Origin: Deltaproteobacteria bacterium
Lineage (GTDB): Bacteria > Myxococcota_A > Polyangia > Polyangiales > JADJMO01
Direction: 5' to 3'
NCBI GenBank assembly: GCA_022843175.1
Contig: JALHOE010000086.1
Span: 1 to 33,516, forward strand
Length of the DNA: 33,516 bases
Under the pieces are notes generated by a model. It was given only the letters and a program-made list of their open reading frames with translations, searched no databases and was not told the origin of the DNA. A program made the translations under genes and the position numbers. This document shows positions 1 to 9,172 of this stretch, one piece after another; position 1 is the stretch's first letter; each line of letters opens with the position of its first letter.

Positions 1-702
1 CGCGGCCGCGGCCTCCGCGAGATCCTCGGGGCGCGCGACGATCGTCGAGTCCGCGGCCGCCACCGGCGACGGCACCAGCCGGTCGACGAAGCGGTTGAGC
101 CCGTGGCGCGCGAGCACCTCGCGGGCGTCGGCGAGATCGTCCGGCGCGCGCGACGCGGGGCCGCTGCCGACGTCGCTCGCGCGTCCGCCGATCACGTCGC
201 TGACGATCAGCGCGCGCGTGCGCCGCGCCACTGCCGCGAGACCGCCCCCCTTGATTCGCGAGAGGTGGCGTCGCACCAGGTTCACGGCGGTGATCGGCGC
301 GCCGCTCTCGAGCAGGCTTCGCACCACGTGCTGCTTGTCCGCGAGCGAGAGCCCCGGCACGGGCGCGCACGCGAGCGCCGAGGCGCCGCCCGAGATCAAC
401 GCGAGGAGCAGCGGTGCGTCGCGCGCGGTGTCGAGGAGCGCCTCGGCCGCGGCGACGCTCCGTTCGTCGGGGATCGGGTGCGCCGCACGGAGCACCGAGA
501 GGCCCAGCGCGTCGGTCCCGTCGGTGGTGACGACGCAGCTTCGCGTCACCGGGCGATCGACGGCGCGGGCCATCGCGGGCGCAGCCTTGCCGACCGCGCA
601 CACCACCACGGGCTCGGTGATCGACGCGATCGCCTCGCGCACGCGCGCGCCGAGGTCGATCGACGCGATCGCCTCGCGCGCGATCGCCTCGGCCTCGGTC
701 AC
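1..702 (-). CDS. Glycerate 2-kinase, DUF4147/MOFRL family (N-terminal part, cut by window edge)
   Basis: Phosphorylates D-glycerate to 2-phosphoglycerate in the cytosol, by family. The 234 visible codons hold typical DUF4147 blocks: AVGKAAPAMA near residue 38, VVTTDG, ISGGASALACAPVPGLSLAD, an IKGGGLA loop, and SDVIGGRASDVGSGP. The C-terminal MOFRL domain lies beyond base 1 and is not seen. The start is a GTG whose GTGA overlaps the stop of the preceding gene by 4 bp, so the two are probably translationally coupled. This start leaves a short N-terminus (about 35 residues before the glycine motif), shorter than many family members. Third gene of a block with ino1 and a small secreted protein. 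Family assignment is confident; the exact substrate is inferred. Confidence 0.85.
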   Translation of the reverse strand, partial: MTEAEAIAREAIASIDLGARVREAIASITEPVVVCAVGKAAPAMARAVDRPVTRSCVVTTDGTDALGLSVLRAAHPIPDERSVAAAEALLDTARDAPLLLALISGGASALACAPVPGLSLADKQHVVRSLLESGAPITAVNLVRRHLSRIKGGGLAAVARRTRALIVSDVIGGRASDVGSGPASRAPDDLADAREVLARHGLNRFVDRLVPSPVAAADSTIVARPEDLAEAAAA

Positions 703-1324
703 TGGAGTGACTCGTCGCCCTTCTGGACGAGCCCCGCGCCGAACACCTGGTGCCACGCGAGCCCGGCGCCGAACATCACGGCACGCCCTTGCGGATCGTC
801 GCTGCCCTCGAGCCGCTCGGGCGCCCAGCGCACCTGGCTCGAGAGCCGCAGAAAGAGCCCGGACGCCCGGGCGAAGAGCGGCAGCTCCACGGCCACGCCC
901 GCGTACATGCCGAAGCGCCGCGACGCGCTGCCCACGCGCTGCGGGAGCCACGCGCCCATGTCGAGCGAGAGGGAGTCGAGCGTCAGATCGAAGAAGCCGT
1001 GCCCCGTCTGCTTGGCCTTGAGGAAGCGAATCGGGAACAGCGGACGGAGCTCGACGCCGGCGAGGAAGGCGCGGCGCACCGAGCCGATGCCCCCGGTGCC
1101 CGACAGGCCCTCTTCGTAGGACACCGCGGCGCCCGCGGCGTCGAGGTACCGCAGACGCAGATCGCCCGAGGCGAGCGCCGAGTCGCGAACCACGCTGGCC
1201 CCGGCACCCACCACCGCCGTGAGGTCGCCGTCCAACCGCCCATACGCGCCGTCAGCCGACGCCGCGCCGCTGACCAGGAGCGCGGAGACGGCGAGCAGCG
1301 GGCTGAAGGCGGAGGGCGCGTGTC

Positions 1325-1328
<4 letters not shown>
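699..1328 (-). CDS. Secreted, probable outer-membrane protein of unknown function
   Basis: A 209-aa protein I do not recognise by family. It opens with a signal peptide: a basic N-terminus, then the hydrophobic run FSPLLAVSALLVSG, with probable cleavage after ASA. The mature part alternates polar and apolar residues (for example GDLRLRYLD, GVELRPLFPIRFL, FFDLTLDSLSLDMGAWL, GLFLRLSSQVRW), which suggests beta strands of a small barrel. The frame stays open far upstream through ino1, but a TTG at 1326-1328 overlaps the ino1 stop as TTGA and gives exactly the signal peptide, so I take it as the start. It is sandwiched by 4-bp overlaps between ino1 and the glycerate kinase. The barrel call is inference from sequence pattern only. 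Confidence 0.7.
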
Positions 1329-2638
<1,310 letters not shown>

Positions 2639-2755
2639 GGCGCCTCCGAACTAGTGCATTTCCGGTGCCGGGTCGAATGACTTCCGACGAACGGGGATCT
2701 GCGGCCCACGACCTGTGCCGCCACGGCACGATGTGAACCCCCGGCGGGCGGGTGC

Positions 2756-5005
2756 TCACGGCGGCGGCAGCGGCAGCTTGCGGGGCAGCGTCGGCGTCGG
2801 GGCGCCGGCGATCACCGAGTAGCGGACGAGGTTGCCGAGCACACGCGCCACGTAACCGCGCGTCTCGAGATACGGCGTGCGCTCGATGAAGACGTCGGCG
2901 TCCATGTCGGGGGACTCCTTGAGCCAGCGCTTCACCGAGCCTGCGCCGGCGTTGTACGCCGCGATCACGAGCGGGATGGCGTCGCGCTTGCGCTCCTCGG
3001 GCGCGCCGTCGCCGGCGAGCTCGACGAACAGCGCATGCAGGTGTCGCGCGGAGAGATCGAGCTGGAGGAAGGGGGCCTGGAGCGCCGCGATGTCGGTCGG
3101 ATCGAGCGGCTGTCCGATCGCGGACGCCGTCTGCAGCGCGGTCGCCGGCATGAGCTGAGCGATGCCCACCGCGCCGGCCGGCGACACGACCTCGACGCGG
3201 AACGCGCTCTCCTGACGGAGGATCGAGAGCAGCAGCCCGCGCGGGAGCCCCTCGCGCGCCTCGAGCGCGCTCACGACCGCGCCGTAGGGAGAGGGAAAGC
3301 TGCAGCGCCACTTCCACGCGTTGGCGGCGTCGGGGGCGACGTCCGTGGCCACATGGAGGCCGAGCTTGTAGGCCTCGAAGCCCTCGTCGAACGTCTCGTA
3401 GAACGCGCAGCGCGCCGGCTCGTCCTTGGGCAGCGTGATGCTCGGCAGCGCCTCGCGCGCGAGGCCGGCGGAGGCGAGGAGCTGCGCGTTCGGCAGCAGC
3501 GCGGGCAACGACGGCAGCGGGATCGGCCCGACCGGCCAGGCCCCGACGCTCTCGCCCGCTCGGGTGAGCCGACCGCGCGCGGCGAGGTCGAGGTAGCCGT
3601 AGGGATGCGCGCTCGCGAGCTTCTGGTGGAGCGCGATCGCCGCTGCGCGATCGCCGCTGCGCTCGATGGCGATGGCCTCGAGGAGCTCGAGCCGCGCGCG
3701 TGCGTACGGATCGGTCGCGTAGGTGTCGCTGGCCGCGAGCATCTTGAAGAGCCGCCGCGCCTCTGCGTGCTTGCCCCACTCGAGATAGGCGAGCGCGCGG
3801 GCGCGCTTGGCCTCGCGGGCGTTGCCCTCCTGGTGCGGGGCCTTGACCCACGGTCCCTGCAGGTAGCGATCGAACGCGAGGATCGAGTCCTGCCACTTGC
3901 CCTTGAGCCAGCGGAGGTGCGCCGCGAGGTAGCTCGCCTCGCCGCCCCACTTCGACGCCGGGTGCTTCTTGGCGATCGCCTCGTATTGCAGGATCGCGGC
4001 GTCGTCGTCGCCCGCGCGGCTCGTGGCGCGCGCGGCGAGGAACGCGTCCTCGATCGCGTCGTCGCCCTGCGCGTGCAGCGCCGATTCCTTGAGGGCAACC
4101 GCCGCCCGGGGATAGGCGCGCGCCTTGTACAGCGCGTGCGCGCGCGCCCGGGCGAGCTTCTTGGCCGAGACCCCGGGGACGGCGGCGTCGAGCGCCTGCA
4201 TCGCACTCTCGGCGCGGCCGAGTCCGGCCAGCGTGTCGGCGCGCTTCATCCACCCCGCGGCGTCGAGCTCCGGCGCGCTCGCGGTCTCGTTGAACGAGAG
4301 CGGGAACTCGATGAACACGCGCTTGCGGTCGCTCTCGATCGCCTTCTTCGTCTCCGGGCTCGCCGGCAGCTTGCGGAGCACGCGGAGGCGCGTGTTCAGC
4401 AGCGTACCGACCGGCAAGCCGGCCGCGGCGCCGCCCTCGATCGCCTCGGTGATCGCCGCGCGCGCGCCCGTGAGATCGCCCGCCTCTTCCATGGCCCGCG
4501 CCCGAAACACCGCCGCGCGCGCGCCCTTGCGCGCAGCGAGCGCGCCCGGGCCGGTGACCGCGAGCGCTTCGCCGGCGCGTCCCGCGCAGATCAGCGCGTC
4601 GACGCGGAGCGAGGCGACCAGGTCTGCGGGCTCGGTCACTGTCTTCGCGAGCTCGAGCGCGCGCTCGCCCTCGGGCTTGGTGCAGCGCCCGACGGCGACG
4701 CGCAGCCGCGCGAGCTTCATCGCGGGCGTGGCCGGCTCGGGGAGCGCGTCGAGCGTCGACGCAGCGAGCTCCCACGCCTCGGCGGCGACGAGCGAGGTCC
4801 ACGGCACCGACCGCAGCGGATCCGCGGCCACCGCGACCGACGTCGACGCCGAGGCCGACGTCGACGCCGAGGCCGACGTCGAGACCGCGGCGAGGGCCGA
4901 GGCCGAGGTAGACGTCGAAGCCGAGGGCGCGGGGGCGCCGCCGGGGGCGCCGCGGCACGCGAACGGCGCGACCGCGATCAGGGCGACCACCCAACCCCCC
5001 CGCAC
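2756..5005 (-). CDS. Soluble-type lytic murein transglycosylase (Slt family), probable envelope-anchored
   Basis: Cleaves peptidoglycan glycan strands to 1,6-anhydro-muropeptides in the periplasm. The C-terminal SLT domain (about residues 580-730) shows RQESAF with catalytic Glu about residue 599, GIAQLMPAT, and AAYNAGAGSVKRW. The middle 500 residues are helical TPR-like repeats, as in the Slt superhelix. The frame runs open into der, so I chose the GTG at 5005, just after the der stop. It gives a hydrophobic N-terminus (WVVALIAVAPFAC) ending in a possible but imperfect lipobox Cys, then a 40-residue Ala/Ser/Thr linker, so a lipoprotein anchor is plausible. Six bases separate it from der, so the two are likely co-transcribed. 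The domain is certain; the start and anchoring are not. Confidence 0.88.
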   Translation of the reverse strand: MRGGWVVALIAVAPFACRGAPGGAPAPSASTSTSASALAAVSTSASASTSASASTSVAVAADPLRSVPWTSLVAAEAWELAASTLDALPEPATPAMKLARLRVAVGRCTKPEGERALELAKTVTEPADLVASLRVDALICAGRAGEALAVTGPGALAARKGARAAVFRARAMEEAGDLTGARAAITEAIEGGAAAGLPVGTLLNTRLRVLRKLPASPETKKAIESDRKRVFIEFPLSFNETASAPELDAAGWMKRADTLAGLGRAESAMQALDAAVPGVSAKKLARARAHALYKARAYPRAAVALKESALHAQGDDAIEDAFLAARATSRAGDDDAAILQYEAIAKKHPASKWGGEASYLAAHLRWLKGKWQDSILAFDRYLQGPWVKAPHQEGNAREAKRARALAYLEWGKHAEARRLFKMLAASDTYATDPYARARLELLEAIAIERSGDRAAAIALHQKLASAHPYGYLDLAARGRLTRAGESVGAWPVGPIPLPSLPALLPNAQLLASAGLAREALPSITLPKDEPARCAFYETFDEGFEAYKLGLHVATDVAPDAANAWKWRCSFPSPYGAVVSALEAREGLPRGLLLSILRQESAFRVEVVSPAGAVGIAQLMPATALQTASAIGQPLDPTDIAALQAPFLQLDLSARHLHALFVELAGDGAPEERKRDAIPLVIAAYNAGAGSVKRWLKESPDMDADVFIERTPYLETRGYVARVLGNLVRYSVIAGAPTPTLPRKLPLPPP
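4839..4880 (-). repeat. 18-bp tandem repeat encoding the Ser/Ala/Thr linker of the transglycosylase
   Basis: Two exact copies of gacgtcgacgccgaggcc (4839-4856 and 4857-4874) are followed by a partial third. They encode part of the low-complexity Ala-Ser-Thr stretch behind the N-terminal anchor. Such repeats change length by slippage, so linker length may vary among strains. Confidence 0.8.
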
Positions 5006-5010
5006 GGCCG

Positions 5011-6432
5011 TCAGGTCTCCTCTTCGCCCTTCTTGCGCTTGCTCTTGTAGCGAATGCGGATCGGCGTGCCCTCGAACCCGAAGCGCTTGCGGATCTGGTT
5101 CTGGATGTAGCGCTGGTAGCTGAAGTGCACGCGCTCGGGCTCGTTGGTCACGACCACGAACGTGGGCGGGCGCGACTCGGCCTGGGTGACGTAATAGAGG
5201 CGGACGGCGCGTCCACCCATGGTGGGCGGGGGATGGGTCGCGAGCACTTCCTCGAAGAAACGATTGAGCTCCGAGGTTCCAATCCGCTTGACCCACTCCT
5301 TGCGGACCTCGGCGATCGTGTCGATGAGCGCGCCGACGCCGCGGCCGGTCTTGACGCTGCAGCGAACGACCGGCGCCCACGGCGTGAACGAGAGCTTGTC
5401 GCGCGCGTCGTCCTCGGCGCGCTTGAGCTGCTGGGCGTCCATCAGATCGGTCTTGTTGAGGGCGATGACGACGCCGCGCCCGCGATCGGTGGCGAGACCG
5501 AGGATCTTCGCGTCCTGCTCGGCGACGCCCTCGGCCGCGTCGCACATGAGCACGACGACCTCGGCGCGCTCGATCGCGCGCACGGCGCGCAGCACGCTCA
5601 CGGCCTCGACCGTCTCGCTCACCTTGGATTTGCGGCGGATCCCGGCGGTATCGAGCACGACCAGCGCCTGCTCGTGCTCCTTGCCGTCCTTGCCCTTGCG
5701 CTTGAGCTTCACGAGCGCGTCGACGGTGTCGCGCGTGGTGCCGGGGCGGTCGTCGACGAGCGAGCGCTCCTCGGACGCGAGCCGATTGAGCAGCGACGAC
5801 TTGCCGGCGTTGGGGCGGCCGATGAGCGCGATGCGCGGGACGTCGTCGCCGACGTCGAGCTCGTTGAGCTCGGGCTGGTCGGGCAGCGCGTTGACGATGG
5901 CCTCTTCGAGGTCGGCGAAGCCGCGGCCGTGGAGCGCCGACACCGGGAAGACCTTGTCGACGCCGAGGCGATAGAGCTCGGCGGCGTCCGCGTCGACGGC
6001 CTGCGAGTCGGCCTTGTTGGCGGCGTAGAGCACCGGCTTCTTGCTCCGGCGGAGCAGCTTGATCGCGTCGCGGTCGGCGCCGGTGGGGTCCATCGTCGCG
6101 TCGAGGACGCACACGATGACGTCGGCCTCGTCGATCGCGACCTGCACCTGGCGACCAATGCCCTTCTGCATCGGGTCGTCGCTCTCGGGGTCGAAGCCGC
6201 CGGTGTCGACGAGCGTGTACTCGACGCCGCGGGCGAACGCGTCGGCGTAGTTGCGGTCGCGGGTGACGCCGGGCTCGTCGTGGACGATGGCGATCTTGGC
6301 GCCGGCGAGGCGGTTGAACAGCGTCGACTTGCCGACGTTGGGGCGGCCGACGATCGCGACGATGCCGCGCGCCCGCGCAACTGCCGGGATGGGATCGTCG
6401 TGGTGGATGCGCTGGGGACGGTGGCGAGTCAT
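5011..6432 (-). CDS. der: Ribosome biogenesis GTPase Der (EngA)
   Basis: Essential double GTPase for 50S subunit maturation. The 473-aa protein carries two tandem G domains. The first has GRPNVGKST near residue 29, DTGGF, NKAD and SALHG. The second has GRPNAGKSS near residue 204, DTAGIRRKSK and NKTD. A C-terminal KH-like domain of about 110 residues ends in a Lys-rich tail. The ATG at 6432 gives about 23 residues before the first beta strand, longer than many homologues, and there is no obvious Shine-Dalgarno. No better in-frame start is visible nearer the G1 loop. Downstream the transglycosylase begins almost at once; upstream a 103-bp gap with an inverted repeat separates it from ilvE. Confidence 0.97.
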   Translation of the reverse strand: MTRHRPQRIHHDDPIPAVARARGIVAIVGRPNVGKSTLFNRLAGAKIAIVHDEPGVTRDRNYADAFARGVEYTLVDTGGFDPESDDPMQKGIGRQVQVAIDEADVIVCVLDATMDPTGADRDAIKLLRRSKKPVLYAANKADSQAVDADAAELYRLGVDKVFPVSALHGRGFADLEEAIVNALPDQPELNELDVGDDVPRIALIGRPNAGKSSLLNRLASEERSLVDDRPGTTRDTVDALVKLKRKGKDGKEHEQALVVLDTAGIRRKSKVSETVEAVSVLRAVRAIERAEVVVLMCDAAEGVAEQDAKILGLATDRGRGVVIALNKTDLMDAQQLKRAEDDARDKLSFTPWAPVVRCSVKTGRGVGALIDTIAEVRKEWVKRIGTSELNRFFEEVLATHPPPTMGGRAVRLYYVTQAESRPPTFVVVTNEPERVHFSYQRYIQNQIRKRFGFEGTPIRIRYKSKRKKGEEET

Positions 6433-6446
6433 AGGGATCGAGGGGG

Positions 6447-6498
6447 CGAGGGGTCGAACGGTTTGGGGGCGGACGTCACGGTCTCGTTCGACCTCTCG
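6447..6498. repeat. Inverted repeat between ilvE and der
   Basis: Arms cgaggggtcgaacg (6447-6460) and cgttcgacctctcg (6485-6498) are complementary at 13 of 14 positions and separated by 24 bases. The repeat lies downstream of ilvE and just upstream of the der start on the same strand. There is no T-run, so it is not a classic terminator. It could be a transcript-stability or leader hairpin. Confidence 0.55.
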
Positions 6499-6535
6499 AC
6501 CCTCGACCTCTGACTCGGCCGAGGAGCGAGCGCGC

Positions 6536-7453
6536 TCAGACGTACGTGAGCCACTCCGGGTGCGAGTTGTCGTTGCCCTTGACGACGTCGAAGTAGCGGG
6601 CCTGGAGACGTTTGGTGACGGGGCCCATCTTGCCCTCGCCGAGGGTGCGGTTGTCGACCTCGCGGACGGGCGTGACCTCTGCGGCGGTGCCGGTGAAGAA
6701 GCACTCGTCGGCGAGGTAGAGCTCGTCCCTCGTGATGCGGTCCTCTTTGACCGTGATGCCCTCTTCGCGGGCGAGCGTGATGATGGTGTCGCGGGTGATG
6801 CCCGCGAGGATCGACGACGAGAGCGGCGGGGTGACGAGCTCGCCGTGGCGCACGATGAAGAGGTTCTCGCCCGAGCCCTCGCTGACGTAGCCCTGCGCGT
6901 CGAGCAGGATGGCCTCGTCGTAGCCGCCGAGCTTGGCCTCGCGCTTGGCGAGGATGGAGTTGGTGTACTGGCCCATCATCTTGGCCTTGTTGAGGCCAAT
7001 GTTGATGTGGTGGCGCGCGAAGCTCGAGATCTTGGTGCGGATGCCCTGAACGAGCGCCTCTTGCCCGAGGTACGCGCCCCACTTCCACGCGACGACCGCG
7101 ACCTTGGTCGGGTTGTTCACGTAGATGCCCATGGCTCCCTCGCCGACGTAGGCGATGGGGCGGAGGTAGCCCTCGGGGAGCTTGTTGGCGCGAAGCACGT
7201 CGGAGCAGGCCTGCATCACCTGCTCGCGGGTGAACGGCATCGGCATGAGACAGAGCTTGGTCGTGTCGAACAAGCGGTCGATGTGCTCACGCAGCCGGAA
7301 AATAGCTGAGCGGCCGTCGCCCCTTTGGTAGGCGCGGATGCCCTCGAAGCCGCCGAGGCCGTAGTGCAGGGTGTGGGTCAGGATGTGAACCGTCGCCGCG
7401 TCCCAGTCGACGAGCTGTCCATCCATCCAGATCTTGTCGAGGCGATCGACCAT
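6536..7453 (-). CDS. ilvE: Branched-chain amino acid aminotransferase
   Basis: PLP-dependent class IV aminotransferase for the last step of leucine, isoleucine and valine synthesis, and the first step of their breakdown. The 305-aa length is normal. Visible family blocks are HYGLGGFEGIRAY, the PLP lysine about K158 within NKAKMMGQY (aligned by eye to the E. coli AKAGGNY lysine), YDEAILLDAQGYVSEGSGEN, SILAGITRD, and LYLADECFFTGTAAEVTPV near the C-terminus. The ATG at 7453 sits close to the conserved IWMDGQLV strand, supporting this start. It diverges from the MshEN gene over a 122-bp region and may be read together with der downstream. Confidence 0.95.
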   Translation of the reverse strand: MVDRLDKIWMDGQLVDWDAATVHILTHTLHYGLGGFEGIRAYQRGDGRSAIFRLREHIDRLFDTTKLCLMPMPFTREQVMQACSDVLRANKLPEGYLRPIAYVGEGAMGIYVNNPTKVAVVAWKWGAYLGQEALVQGIRTKISSFARHHINIGLNKAKMMGQYTNSILAKREAKLGGYDEAILLDAQGYVSEGSGENLFIVRHGELVTPPLSSSILAGITRDTIITLAREEGITVKEDRITRDELYLADECFFTGTAAEVTPVREVDNRTLGEGKMGPVTKRLQARYFDVVKGNDNSHPEWLTYV

Positions 7454-7530
7454 GCCGGGTAACTAGCCCCTTGGTGAACGCCTGTCACGCGTCGCCGATC
7501 GGAGACCCCTTCGGATCGGGCCAAGTCCGC

Positions 7531-7560
7531 TATGCTCGACGCCCGAACCCACCTCGGGTT
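7531..7560 (+). promoter_or_regulatory. Possible -10 element and alternative leader hairpins before the MshEN gene
   Basis: TATGCT at 7531-7536 resembles a -10 hexamer, but no good -35 is seen. Between it and the ATG, two mutually exclusive 5-bp hairpins can form: CCCGA/TCGGG (7542-7546 with 7554-7558) and AACCC/GGGTT (7546-7550 with 7556-7560). This is weak evidence, and the structures could be chance. Confidence 0.3.
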
Positions 7561-7575
7561 CAACACGTGAGGGGC

Positions 7576-8511
7576 ATGTCCGCACCGACCAACCAGGGCG
7601 CGCCGCGCATTCGACTCGGAGAGCTGCTCGTGCAGGCAGGCGTGCTCAGCGCCGAGCGGCTGGAGGAGGCCCTCACGCTCCAGAGGGAAGAGGGCAGCAA
7701 ACGCCGTCTCGGTCGCCTGCTGGTCGACTCGGGCTTCGTCGACGAGACGCAGCTCACGCAGGTCCTCGGCCGCCAGCTGTCGGTGCCGTGGGTGTCGCTC
7801 TATCACGTCGACTTCTCGCGTCAGCTCCTCAACCTCGTCCCGCGCGAGGTCGCCGAGGGCTACGGCGTCATCCCAGTCTACGTGCGCCACGTGCGCGGCC
7901 AGGGCGAGACGCTCTACGTCGCGACCGACGACCCCACCAACGACGAGGGCCTGCGCAGGGCCGCGGCGTACGCGGGGCTCCCGGTGCGCCCGATGATCGC
8001 GTCGGCCAGCGACATCCGCTCCGCGATTCGCGCCTACTACGGCGGAGCTCCGGCCCCCGGCCCCGCCGTCAAGGTCGAGCACGTCGAGGTCGCTGCAGTG
8101 GAAGCACCCGTGCCCGCGCCCGCGCCCGCGCCCGAGCCCGCCCCCGCTCCCGAGCCCGCCCCCGCCCCCGAGCCCTACGACGACACGCCCGAGCTCGAGG
8201 CGAAGCCAATCCCCCCGCCCGCGCGCAAGAAGGGCCGCGCCATCGCCCTCACCTTCCTCGACGGCACCCAGATCCGCCTCCCGGCGCCCCGCATCGGCAA
8301 AGTCAAGCCGAAGGAGGCTCCCGCCGAGGACGAGCTCACCGCCCACGACCTCGTCGCGGCGCTCCGGGCCGTGTCCAACGGCGCCAAGCCGCAGGAGATC
8401 CTCGGCGACAACCCGCGCTGGGAGGCGATGTTCGCGGCGCTCCTCTCGCTGCTTCTGAAGAAGCACCTGATCGCGGACTGGGAGTTCGTCGAGGAGTTCC
8501 GGAAGATTTAG
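7576..8511 (+). CDS. Orphan MshEN-domain protein, candidate cyclic-di-GMP receptor
   Basis: The 311-aa protein begins with the domain that forms the N-terminus of type II secretion/type IV pilus ATPases (GspE/PilB/MshE), but no ATPase follows. Residues 13-36 and 44-67 each match the 24-residue MshEN cyclic-di-GMP motif (RLG, a hydrophobic pair, a Gly, spaced Leu, final Gln), with a spacer of seven residues here where five is usual. A Pro/Ala/Glu linker of about 30 residues follows near 178-205, then a C-terminal region of about 100 residues that I do not recognise (TFLDGTQIRLPAPRIG, then a helical end). The start was chosen at ATG 7576. GAGGGG lies only one base before it, unusually close, and an in-frame GTG at 7567 is possible. 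It is probably a signalling adaptor; function unknown. Confidence 0.8.
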   Translation: MSAPTNQGAPRIRLGELLVQAGVLSAERLEEALTLQREEGSKRRLGRLLVDSGFVDETQLTQVLGRQLSVPWVSLYHVDFSRQLLNLVPREVAEGYGVIPVYVRHVRGQGETLYVATDDPTNDEGLRRAAAYAGLPVRPMIASASDIRSAIRAYYGGAPAPGPAVKVEHVEVAAVEAPVPAPAPAPEPAPAPEPAPAPEPYDDTPELEAKPIPPPARKKGRAIALTFLDGTQIRLPAPRIGKVKPKEAPAEDELTAHDLVAALRAVSNGAKPQEILGDNPRWEAMFAALLSLLLKKHLIADWEFVEEFRKI

Positions 8512-8513
8512 CG

Positions 8514-8560
8514 GCGTCAGGCGCTCGCTGACGCGCGCGCCTATTGGGGCGCGCGCCTAT
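8514..8560. repeat. Palindromic element, copy 1 (convergent junction)
   Basis: GCGTCAG and CTGACGC (8514-8520 and 8528-8534) form a perfect 7-bp stem around a 7-base loop, followed by GCGCGCGCCTAT, which recurs at 8549-8560. The 30 bases 8515-8544 are identical to 12888-12917. It lies between the convergent MshEN and cupin genes and overlaps the last 4 bases of the cupin. It is probably a REP-like element that may also stop or stabilise transcripts. Confidence 0.7.
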
Positions 8561-9093
8561 CTGAGCTTCATCTTCACGGTGTCCGGCGGCTCGTCGCGCG
8601 TCAGCTGCTCGACGACCGAGCGGATGAGCGGGAACTCCTTGAGCAGCACGCGGCGCGACGGCATCTCGAAATCGAGGAAATCGAAGCCGGGCGCCACGGT
8701 GCAGCCGCAGAGCGCGTAGCGCTCGCCGACCGGGACGGCGGCCTGCCATACGCCCGCCGGCACGACCTGCTGGGGACGCTGGCCGGCGAGCAGGTTGCTT
8801 CCGAGGCGGACGACGGCGTGCAGGCCCGTGCGGTCGATGGTGTGCAGGTCGAGCGGATCGCCGTCGTAGTGGTGCCACACCTCGTCGCTCGAGACCCGGT
8901 GGAGCGCGCTGAACGCGCCCGACGGGAGCAAGTAGTAGATCGCGGTGCTCGCCGCGCGTGTCCCACCGGGGACCGCGAGGTTGTCGAGCTTCAACATGCT
9001 GCGGAAGGTCTCGCGGTAAAACCCGCCCTCCGGGTGGGGAGTCAGACCGAGCGCACGAACCACGGCCTCCGCGTCGGGGTGCATGACGCTCAT
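8557..9093 (-). CDS. Cupin family protein (DUF985/cupin_5)
   Basis: A 178-aa single-domain cupin of the DUF985 type. It opens with ALGLTPHPEGGFYRETFRS, the usual start of this family, then AIYYLLPSGAFSALHRVSSDEVWHHYDGDPL, GLGSNLL-type strands, and FEMPSRRVLLKEFP near the end. Members are small beta-barrel proteins whose reaction is mostly unknown, though the fold resembles sugar-nucleotide epimerases. HRVSSDE plus HH could bind a metal. Start at ATG 9093; a second Met at residue 4 is equally possible. It stands alone, convergent with the MshEN gene and divergent from the protease, so context gives no clue to function. Confidence 0.88.
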   Translation of the reverse strand: MSVMHPDAEAVVRALGLTPHPEGGFYRETFRSMLKLDNLAVPGGTRAASTAIYYLLPSGAFSALHRVSSDEVWHHYDGDPLDLHTIDRTGLHAVVRLGSNLLAGQRPQQVVPAGVWQAAVPVGERYALCGCTVAPGFDFLDFEMPSRRVLLKEFPLIRSVVEQLTRDEPPDTVKMKLR

Positions 9094-9172
9094 GAGACCA
9101 CGTGCGTGTCGCGTTGCGTAATGAAGCTTCTGCTACCTAAGCGCGGGACTCCTTCCTAAACTTTGCGCCCCC

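Noticed and set aside
95-1119. Plus-strand open frames opposite the glycerate kinase and secreted protein
   Set aside because: Arg/Ala/Ser-rich composition with no domains. The minus strand holds recognisable proteins in good register.
8107-8175. DNA tandem repeat of cccgcgcccgag type as a regulatory or mobile element
   Set aside because: It lies in frame inside the MshEN protein and simply encodes the Pro/Ala/Glu linker.
9114-9139. Sigma-70 promoter TTGCGT/TACCTA before the protease
   Set aside because: The spacing is only 14 bp and the -10 is poor. It is not strong enough to list as a feature.
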